A stretch of DNA of 24,173 nucleotides from Pleurobrachia bachei (taxonomy: Eukaryota > Ctenophora > Tentaculata > Cydippida > Pleurobrachiidae): positions 1 through 24,173 of the forward strand of contig AVPN01000474.1 in assembly GCA_000695325.1 (NCBI GenBank), written 5' to 3'. Under the pieces are notes generated by a model. It was given only the letters and a program-made list of their open reading frames with translations. It was not told where the DNA came from and did not search any database. Made by a program: the position numbers and the translations under genes. This document shows, piece after piece, positions 9,735 to 15,039 of the stretch (position 1 is its first letter; each line of letters opens with the position of its first letter).

Positions 9735-10587
9735 AAGAGAAACGAACATGATCCAGTACACATACATATAACAATGTAATAATTCGCTTATTTTTAACAG
9801 GCCCCACTGCGTGTATCCGGTAACACAGTTACATCACTCAACTACTTTTGCCACTTTTGGCACCCTCCCTGGCCCTCTTACCTTGCTCGCCCCTCTTTCA
9901 TAGTTCCCTGCGACAATGATTAGAACATACCTGGTGAAAACTGAGACCATGTATTTGAACCATTCACAACTCGAACACTGTGCATAGCAGCTTCACTAAC
10001 ACGTTTCTTCATATGCTGAATTAGCTGGAGGGCGGTAGAGAATTCTTGGTAGGTCAGCTGACCATCCTTGTCAAGATCGGACCGTTCCCTGGAAACAAAC
10101 ATTCAGTAAATATTTGCATTCCTAGTTACTTCTCGAATATCATTATTAATATTGTTTTTACATTTCAATTTAATACAATGACATATGAAACTTATTCATG
10201 TGTGCTATTATAGCTGTAGGTTAAAGATTGGCTCAAAGTTAATGCGACACGGGAGTGTAAAGCAACTTACCATATGTCACGTAGGCAGTTGGCAGGAAGG
10301 TTAGAGCCCAGGAAGTATGTCTTCGCATTGTGGCCTAAAATGCACTGTGTCAAGTAAAATCAAACCGCTGTTACATAAGACACTATGTGTATAGACTCCA
10401 TACCATGGAGGCCCCCGAATGTGAGACACACATAATGTAACGAGTATGGATAAACGATGTACTTAATTTTGCTAGTGAAGATTTCAGCCAATTACAAGCA
10501 TAAAGATAAACCCTATATTTCACCTGTTAGTTTTCCATTTACAGGGCGTAACGAATTGAACAGAGTTAACACCTGTTGCTCCTGCAT
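99..10587 (-). CDS. ITSN: Intersectin-type EH/coiled-coil endocytic protein, 14 exons
   Basis: Exons, 5' to 3': 10587-10524, 10334-10271, 10088-9931, 7655-7512, 7315-7185, 6902-6797, 6497-6400, 6246-6021, 5386-5226, 5072-4827, 4653-3740, 3505-3336, 3028-2951, 340-99. All junctions are GT-AG and phase-consistent; the total is 2802 nt, 934 codons including the stop. Order: EH1, EH2, charged coiled coil, proline/serine-rich tail. The segment after EH2 contains FEDKRQANFDKGEAELE, which resembles the intersectin linker just before its coiled coil; EH domains of this family bind NPF-motif partners at endocytic sites. The SH3, DH-PH and C2 modules of long intersectins are not seen. The start ATG (10587-10585) has an in-frame TGA two codons upstream. 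Odd: exon 5072-4827 has two in-frame stops, so this may be a decaying paralogue. Family assignment is fairly secure; exon choice in the last 3 kb is less so. Confidence 0.72.
741..813. repeat. (CT)n microsatellite
   Basis: Nearly pure CT dinucleotide run with a few CC and TT interruptions. The open frames that cross it read as Ser-Leu repeats and are not genes. Confidence 0.9.
1135..1241. repeat. Palindromic element, possible small MITE
   Basis: Left arm 1135-1179 starts AACGCGACGGCGATACTATA and ends CGCAATGGATC. Right arm 1201-1241 is its imperfect reverse complement, ending GATACTATCGCCGTTGCGTT. The 21-base spacer is AT-rich. It would fold into a long hairpin. No clear target-site duplication is visible. 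Confidence 0.7.
1550..1845. repeat. Facing purine-rich and pyrimidine-rich tracts
   Basis: Bases 1550-1640 are GA-rich with a short tandem unit containing GATAGATAGTGAGAGAAT; 1680-1845 is CT-rich. The two can pair imperfectly. Probably simple-sequence DNA. Confidence 0.6.
2042..2930. mobile_element. 889-bp non-autonomous TA-flanked transposon
   Basis: The terminal inverted repeats begin TTAGGGTGATCCATAA. Similarity extends a further ~12 bases (GATTTGCA on both ends, then diverging). TA dinucleotides at 2040-2041 and 2931-2932 look like the target duplication, as in Tc1/mariner-type insertion. The only open frame (2529-2840, plus strand) has no transposase motif that I recognise, so it is likely mobilised in trans. 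It sits in the last intron of the intersectin-type gene. Confidence 0.75.
3224..3273. repeat. Two adjacent small perfect hairpins
   Basis: CCAAGAAAAA (3224-3233) pairs with TTTTTCTTGG (3237-3246), and AAAAAGCAAT (3253-3262) pairs with ATTGCTTTTT (3264-3273). Both loops are tiny. They are in the intron between exons 3505-3336 and 3028-2951. Confidence 0.7.
4827..5072 (-). pseudogene. Coiled-coil exon with two in-frame stop codons
   Basis: The exon is bounded by acceptor CCCGCAG and donor CTG/GTGAGT, is 246 nt (82 codons, phase 0 to 0) and reads VNSARLAVQSSQKLD, stop, LYRALFDAERVS, stop, DARRDYGQVMLGIQQEQ and onward. The stops are TGA at 5027-5025 and TAG at 4988-4986. The frame on both sides and between them is clean coiled-coil sequence, and the neighbouring exons splice in phase. 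Each stop is one C-to-T change from a fitting codon (CGA Arg, CAG Gln). Either the allele is dead, the read has errors, or transcripts are edited or skip this exon; because it is 82 codons, skipping keeps frame. Confidence 0.7.
5460..5950. repeat. Minisatellite, ~20-bp unit
   Basis: More than twenty tandem units of the form ACCACCTTTCTTTTGGATAA or GGGGACCTTTCTTTTGGATA, with point changes and one interspersed block (GGTGGAAAGAAAACCTATT) occurring twice. It fills the intron between exons 6246-6021 and 5386-5226. Minus-strand frames across it are open only because the unit lacks stops in some phases. Confidence 0.9.
6797..7655 (-). other. EH domain 2 (three exons)
   Basis: Exons 7655-7512, 7315-7185 and 6902-6797 encode PWVVDQNTKRRFLGNFNRLD, a Gly split by a phase-1 intron, then TGLSTGVLKQIWSLSDI and LSVDEFCVAMYLVE. 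The domain ends with DPPSVLTPALIPPQYR, the proline-rich exit typical of EPS15 and intersectin EH domains. The second EF loop, DITNSGSLSVDE, lacks acidic residues at positions 3 and 5, so calcium binding there is doubtful. The Trp of the ligand pocket is kept. The linker from EH1 (SPG, then an Ala/Thr/Ser-rich stretch) is about 20 residues. Confidence 0.85.
7706..7852 (+). repeat. ~145-bp direct repeat, left of nested gene
   Basis: From CTATATTATAAAGTACAAAT through CTTGCAACACTAGCGTGCAA to GTGCGAATC it matches 9115 onward nearly base for base, with a small difference in a GATGGTGATGG run; similarity weakens after 7821. The TTGCAACACTAGCGTGCAA core is an imperfect palindrome. I see no terminal inverted repeat or coding capacity. 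It lies in the intersectin-type intron, just left of the nested gene. Confidence 0.75.
8113..8843 (+). CDS. Nested LisH-CTLH protein, WDR47-like N-terminus only
   Basis: Exons 8113-8241, 8354-8475 and 8606-8843 (donors GAG/GTAATT and CAGAG/GTTAGT; acceptors TTTCAG and CTCCAG) join in phase to 162 residues. A LisH motif (ENDIIAIVEQFLRSQKLVKTL) is followed by a CTLH-type helix set (FLRDLVMDGEWDNVLEYL, then LEDLCPTRHEYTGLCYLL). This resembles the first ~160 residues of WDR47, a microtubule-linked WD40 protein. LisH-CTLH modules dimerise and recruit partners. No WD40 repeats follow in the 1.1 kb before the host-gene exon. Translation can stop at TGA 8841-8843 with an AATAAA 45 bases on. Alternatively the AA/GTGAGT at 8839 is a donor and the rest has been lost. 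The gene lies inside an intron of the intersectin-type gene on the opposite strand, between two direct repeats, so a captured fragment is also possible. Confidence 0.7.
8889..8894 (+). terminator. Candidate polyadenylation signal (AATAAA)
   Basis: AATAAA lies 45 bases after the TGA of the nested LisH-CTLH gene and would end a short transcript. The hexamer is common by chance in sequence this AT-rich. Confidence 0.4.
9115..9257 (+). repeat. ~145-bp direct repeat, right of nested gene
   Basis: Second copy of the element at 7706-7852, in the same orientation. Together the two bracket the LisH-CTLH gene. The shared block is clear to 9227 and degraded to about 9257. Confidence 0.75.
9258..9930. 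other. Intron remainder with (GA)n tract
   Basis: Intron of the intersectin-type gene between the right direct repeat and exon 10088-9931. It contains a GA-rich stretch (about 9676-9738, longest pure (GA)n run 9697-9730). An open frame on the plus strand at 9242-9508 has no recognisable domain. Nothing else is supported. Confidence 0.5.
9676..9738. repeat. (GA)n microsatellite
   Basis: GA-rich run with a pure (GA)n core, in the intersectin-type intron. Confidence 0.85.
9931..10587 (-). other. EH domain 1 (three exons)
   Basis: Exons 10587-10524, 10334-10271 and 10088-9931 join to encode a full EH domain. The first helix reads LFNSLRPVNGKLTG, then AKTYFLGSNLP, then IWERSDLDKDGQLTYQEF. The second EF loop, DLDKDGQLTYQE, has acidic residues at positions 1, 3, 5 and 12 and Gly at 6, so it should bind calcium. 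The Trp of the IW motif, which forms the NPF-binding pocket in known EH domains, is present. The first intron splits a Gly codon in phase 1. The ATG sits unusually close to the first helix, so the domain starts with almost no leader; an upstream non-coding exon is possible. Confidence 0.85.
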
Positions 10588-11050
10588 TATTCATACCACT
10601 GGAGAGCTGCACTGATATTTACATTATGGCAGCATCGAATTGCTTCCTAGATAAAATGATTTTAGTTTACAATGGTGCTGTGTCATACTCATATTGGCCG
10701 CCCTTCCGGATGCCTACTACACGGTCCACGAAGTCGAAGCAGTCAGCTGAGGTTGAATGCATTTTTTTTGCGTGTCTTGGACGTCGTCGACGGGTTTGTA
10801 CCCTACCATAAATTCAACATATTATCTTGTCCATCGATGCAACGTAACAAGTATCGAGACATCGAGGAGTCCTCGACGAGGAACATTGGAAGTTTTAAAA
10901 CAGATTTTAAGTATACATACTATGATCTTCTTAAGATCTTTCGAACGCGACTGGGATCACGCCTTCATCTAAACAGAAGCCGGATCTAGATCTGGTCATT
11001 TTCATTTTTTTAGAGAAACGAAAGTTTCGTTTCGAAAATCAAAATAACAA
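10588..11050. other. Upstream region of the intersectin-type gene, nothing recognised
   Basis: About 460 bases between the intersectin-type start codon and the first 249-bp repeat. Short overlapping frames exist on both strands (for example 10672-10989 plus) but show no domain. The promoter of the minus-strand gene should be here, but I see no clear TATA or CCAAT arrangement. Confidence 0.4.
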
Positions 11051-11299
11051 TTTGGCATATGCTACAGGCCCTTTTACAAAGGGCCTGGAGGGAATACCGC
11101 GCTGGGGGGGAATGCATAATCAATCATATCTCCAGTTCCAGATAAGGTACAGAAATTGTTTTGGTATCGTTAGAAAGGGAAAGATAAGAGCTTTCAAATG
11201 CAACCGGTTTCAAGTCTTTATCTTATCAGGAACAGGAGATATGAACCAAACTCCGCAAAATCGAGTGCGGTTTCATCGAAAAAATTTGAAATTTAAATG
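11051..11299 (+). repeat. 249-bp repeat, copy 1
   Basis: Starts TTTGGCATATGCTACAGG and ends GAAATTTAAATG; identical by eye to 12226-12474. It contains a short hairpin (AGGCCCTTTTACAAAGGGCCT) and an internal inverted pair (ATATCTCCAGTTCCAGATAAG against CTTATCAGGAACAGGAGATAT). No terminal TG..CA or poly-A, so the element class is unknown. Confidence 0.9.
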
Positions 11300-11542
11300 A
11301 AAATTTGAACCAAGGTGTCCCTGCAGGAACCTGTGACGTCACGTTTTGAAAACAACCCATCTTTAAACGGTGACTGCTCAGCCCCCTGAAGTCCAATTAA
11401 CTTCTTTTAAAAACAGCAAGGTAGAAAATTGTCTGATTTAAAAACTGGTGAAAAGAGCAAGTCAAACGGACTTCAGGGGCCAAAGTTAGAGAAACCGCCG
11501 AATTCTCGACCGCAAAGTTATCTTCGACTGTTTGGTGTTTAC

Positions 11543-11956
11543 TCATCTTCTTCTTTAGCCATTTTGCCTTTGAGAACTCTGTTTTCTGGTTAAAACTGGA
11601 ACTATTCTCACGGAGAGTCCTGATAATCTCCTCCCCAGCTACCCCACTCGCCTTCATCCCCTCGATGTCATCCTGTGAGAGAGACTGGACAGTCCCATCA
11701 TCCTTTATGAACTCGTTCGTCTTGTCACAGTTTAGAACTGGCTCCTCCAGGCTGGGCTGCTCCTGGACCTTACACAACTGGGACTTTTCTACCCTGTAGG
11801 TATGGTTGAATCGCTGGCCAATCAGGGAATCAGGATTGAAGGAGAAGGGTTTGAGGAATACTTTCTGGTGTTTGGGTAGCCGGACACACTTTTGTTCCGA
11901 TGTTTTTGTGTTGATAAAAAGGACGTGCTGGCCCGACTGAATGACCGACATTTTGC
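11543..11956 (-). pseudogene. TRMT6: TRMT6 N-terminal coding exon, orphan
   Basis: TRMT6 (yeast Gcd10/Trm6) is the non-catalytic, tRNA-binding partner of TRMT61A in the nuclear enzyme that makes m1A58 in tRNA. The exon starts after acceptor CCCTTTAG with ATG at 11951. It encodes IQSGQHVLFINTKTSEQK, then LIGQRFNHTYRVE, then the most conserved stretch, DDIEGMKASGVAGEEIIRTL followed by FNQKTEFSKAKWLKKK. A donor at A/GTAAAC (11542) ends it after 136 codons in phase 1. The full protein is near 500 residues. The rest is not found in the 950 bases before the intersectin-type start codon on the same strand, so this is an orphan exon: a transposed piece or the remains of a broken gene. The reading frame itself is intact. 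Confidence 0.75.
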
Positions 11957-12046
11957 CTAAAGGGATAGATAATAAATTAACAGGTTAAGAGGTGAGAAGG
12001 ACCAAAAATAACATTACAAACAAAAACACCATGGCTGCATTCTGCA

Positions 12047-12162
12047 ATGGCCTCGTTTATCTAAAATGTCCGCCAGGTCAGAGCAACATTCCGGTGGACC
12101 GCCAGACGATTTGAGGCAGCCTGATATGAATTGTCTTACTTCTTCCACTGACACTACTTTCT
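12047..12162 (-). pseudogene. LDH2-type malate/lactate dehydrogenase fragment
   Basis: After a possible acceptor (AACAG) it reads VVSVEEVRQFISGCLKSSG, PPECCSDLADIL, DKRGH. This matches the N-terminal helical segment of the LDH2 (YlbC/MdH type) NAD(P)-dependent dehydrogenases, where V-EE-R-F, a Cys/Met helix, LAD-L and RGH recur. Two residues seem missing before RGH and nothing follows in frame. No donor is visible after RGH. I take it as a decayed piece of about 38 codons. It lies ~90 bases upstream of the TRMT6 exon. Confidence 0.5.
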
Positions 12163-12225
12163 CTGTTATATTTAGCCAGCAGCCAGCAGGAGGACGACAA
12201 AGAGGCGAAAAACACACGGGACCAG

Positions 12226-12474
12226 TTTGGCATATGCTACAGGCCCTTTTACAAAGGGCCTGGAGGGAATACCGCGCTGGGGGGGAATGCATAATCAATC
12301 ATATCTCCAGTTCCAGATAAGGTACAGAAATTGTTTTGGTATCGTTAGAAAGGGAAAGATAAGAGCTTTCAAATGCAACCGGTTTCAAGTCTTTATCTTA
12401 TCAGGAACAGGAGATATGAACCAAACTCCGCAAAATCGAGTGCGGTTTCATCGAAAAAATTTGAAATTTAAATG
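12226..12474 (+). repeat. 249-bp repeat, copy 2
   Basis: Identical direct copy of 11051-11299, 1175 bases away. The two enclose the TRMT6 exon and the LDH2-type fragment. Confidence 0.9.
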
Positions 12475-12831
12475 CGCAAACGAGGGGATTGAAGCGCATT
12501 CCAAAATAACAATCCGAAATTTATTTAGAGTTTTGTGAACAATTGCAATGCAATGGAATTGGAACTTGAATTTGCGCGCCATTTTAAGCAGCGCAAAATT
12601 AAACATCATTTTTTCGCGCGCTACAACAAATGATGACTTTTCATATGGACATGATACTTACACGACACGGTGAGGGGTGAAATTTCCAGTGTCGGCCCTA
12701 TCGGGTGGGCAAAGGCCACTTTCACTGAGCTCAGAGTCAGACATGCCCTGCAAGTGCACCGCTGATAACTCCCGAGGCCGAACTCGAAGTCGATGATCGA
12801 CTCGATCTTTGCGCCGCCGACCCCATCTGAG

Positions 12832-13057
12832 TTGACATGTTCCACGTCTGTCAACTCTCGCAGCGGCGAATGGACAGACTGCGCAGCAAGGCAACATCTG
12901 AGCACACTGTCAAATGTTGCCATGCTACGCAGTCTGTCTCATCGGCACCAAGCGCCTCGGGCTCGCATAAGCTCACACCGGGACTTCGGCCCGGTGTGAG
13001 AGCTGACAGACAAGGAACATGTCAAGTCAAGTGGGGTATGGCGCCGCCGGCGCCATA
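12832..13057. repeat. Compound hairpin block
   Basis: Outer arms 12832-12859 and 12998-13025 (TTGACATGTTCC...CTCTC) pair with few mismatches. Inside are 12873-12901 with 12910-12938 (GACAGACTGCGCAGCAAGGC against its complement, two mismatches) and 12972-12982 with 12990-13000 (CTCACACCGGG, perfect). A fourth hairpin follows at 13037-13057 (TATGGCGCC...GGCGCCATA). It looks like a fold-back element or a strongly structured RNA. No coding frame is convincing. Confidence 0.75.
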
Positions 13058-13710
13058 CAGATCTCAGTCTGTCCTCAGCATTGGCCTGTACTGACACTGA
13101 CAGCTCTCAGTGGAACTGGCATGTTATAGTTATACCCGGTAAATACCCGAGAGAAGTATAAACGCAAATTTATGAAAATCAACAAACAGTAAATCGAGGC
13201 GTACAAAACAAATACGAAAATTTCAGTTTATTCCTTCAAATTCAACGTGTACGAAATGTTAGTTTGTGCTGTACTTAAAAACTGTTTATTATTTTCAAGG
13301 GTCAGGGGAAATTTACTTCTAAGTGATTTAATAAAACAGCTCCAGCTTTTCCTAACTCAGAACCCTCCTTTGCAGGGTCGAGCAAGGCAGCTTCAGCTCA
13401 AATGTTGTTTGTTGATATGTATTATATTTCTCTACATGTTATAATAAATATTCTCTGAGCTCAGCGGCGAGTTCTTCTAGATCTATACGTTAATTAAGTA
13501 GCATCTGCTTCAAGTTCGCAAGTACCTTATTAAATACTCTAATATATCTCAAGGGTATAAATAGTCTTTTACTTTTAGTTTCTTTCTCACTCTTACAACA
13601 CAGCAATTCAAGGCTCATCTCTACGTCAAGTATATTATATCGGATACTGGAGCGAGAAGAGTAGCCAGGCTCATCAATTTATATTGTCTGATGCCTCTCT
13701 CTCCTAAGCT

Positions 13711-13716
13711 TTTATT
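13711..13716 (-). terminator. Candidate polyadenylation signal (AATAAA)
   Basis: AATAAA on the minus strand, about 117 bases past the TGA of the PDZ-ligand form, a usual distance for a short 3' UTR. Confidence 0.5.
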
Positions 13717-13832
13717 AAAAAACATAAACAATGTATAAAAATACAGCTGATATCTCTCACCCAAGATGCTACGCCTATAACAGCTTATTGAAGCTCAAAT
13801 TGAGAATGTGATTGAGTCTGCTGCAGGTTCTC

Positions 13833-15039
13833 TCAAACGTAGCTTTCCTGCTCGATAAGATTCTCATCGTCACACGAGCTTGTCCCCGACTCTGTACCTA
13901 CTGAGCCCGCTGAAATAACAGAGAGATAATGGGTTAGAAAATGGGTATTTTAGCAAAATATGATAATGGGGGGTTGAGCAATTTACTCAGCAAGAAGAAT
14001 TCCTATTCCTACTGTACCACTACTTACCACCGAATTTCTTGATCCGATAGGTGTTTATTCGCATGTTCCCCGCTCCTCCTCCTGCTCCTCCACTCCCACC
14101 GGAGCTGCTCAGTTTCTCCAAGTTAGCTCTCAGCTGGGGTAGATCGTGCTGATTCTCCATGATGGCCGTTGGTTGCGTGGGGATGTTGATGGGCAGAGGG
14201 AGGGTGGATACACTGGGAGGGACCTGGAGGAAATTAATTGTCAGTATTCAGATTATGTCCTAAAGTTTTCCAGCAATCAACCCATAACCATGATACTAAT
14301 ATCAAGCGTGGCAATACATGAACCATAACAATCGGACCCCGATTTACCGAGATGGTCTGCGGTAAATACTGGGGAAAGGGAAAATAGGGACAGAATGTAT
14401 TACCTGTTCACATCTGGCAGAATGGTAGATATTCACAGGAATGGACATGGGTTCTCTCTTCAGTACTGGAACCAGAACTCTTCTTGCACCAGGGTGCTCT
14501 TTAATCTGAACAATGGTCTGGTGTGCAGGGGTCAATGTTTGCTGTGCTTTAAAATCACTATCAAGTATCAGGGCAGTGGTCTAGTAACCTAGTTACCCCT
14601 CCCTTGTTGCCGGTATTTCGTAACCAAGTCAGGGGTCAATGTGCTTCTTGAAACCACAAGGAGAGTAGTGAAAGTGAGATCTTTTAAGTCATGCTAAAAT
14701 CAGTTCAATATGGTGGTAGGGAATGTGACGTCATAGATCACGTGACTGTGCTCAATATAAACGGTTTTTCACTTACTCATGCGGTAAGGGGGTGCTCGGG
14801 TTTTAAAGTACCTTTTGTATCCCATCGCTATTCTTCCTCTCTGCGCCTGTCCGACCACTGAAACTATTTGAACTCTTCAGGGCTGCATGTGGTGGCTGGG
14901 TAGGTGGTGTCGTTGGCTCTACCACCGGTTTGATAGTCCGAGGACTCTTCTCACGGATTACCCGGGTATGCCGGGTAAACACACTTGTTTTCTGGTCTCC
15001 AGGTGTAGTACTTTTATCAGATTTTGTGCCCTTGCTTGT
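13833..15039 (-). other. Alternative 3' exons 12-15 ending in a PDZ ligand
   Basis: Exons 15039-14812 (acceptor TTTTCTTCAG), 14541-14404 (acceptor GCACAG), 14223-14028 (TTTCCTCCAG) and 13909-13833 (TTATTTCAG) join in phase with exon 16770-16590. They encode Thr/Ser/Pro-rich sequence, HQTIVQIKEHPGARRVLVPV, a Gly-rich run and a last exon ending LIEQESYV and TGA. The final four residues, ESYV, fit the class I PDZ-binding pattern (S/T-x-V at the C-terminus). These exons must skip exon 11, or belong to a form without it. Confidence 0.65.

Larger units (their letters stand above)
12475..13832. other. Intergenic region with structured block
   Basis: No exon supported. GC-rich nested hairpins occupy 12832-13057. 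The stretch 13060-13832 is AT-rich and is the 3' flank of the Rho-regulator gene, including a possible poly(A) signal. Confidence 0.5.

Noticed and set aside
3740-10587. Assignment of the EH gene to EPS15.
   Set aside because: The DPP...LTP...IPP exit of EH2 is EPS15-like, but the FEDKR linker and Glu/Arg-rich coil fit intersectin, and no DPF repeats or third EH are seen.
10626-10989. Overlapping plus-strand frames in the EH gene upstream region.
   Set aside because: No domain, no splice context, and codon content does not look coding. At most a worn transposon piece.
10334-11543. In-phase splice from the TRMT6 exon to the second EH1 exon, implying a TRMT6-EH fusion.
   Set aside because: A better EH1 first exon with ATG exists at 10587-10524 and completes the domain; the fusion would lack the first EH helix.
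11051-12538. Duplicate 80-100 codon frame MAYATGPF... in both 249-bp repeats.
   Set aside because: The frame runs out at the repeat edges, has no recognised motif, and includes hairpin DNA, so the repeat is better read as non-coding.
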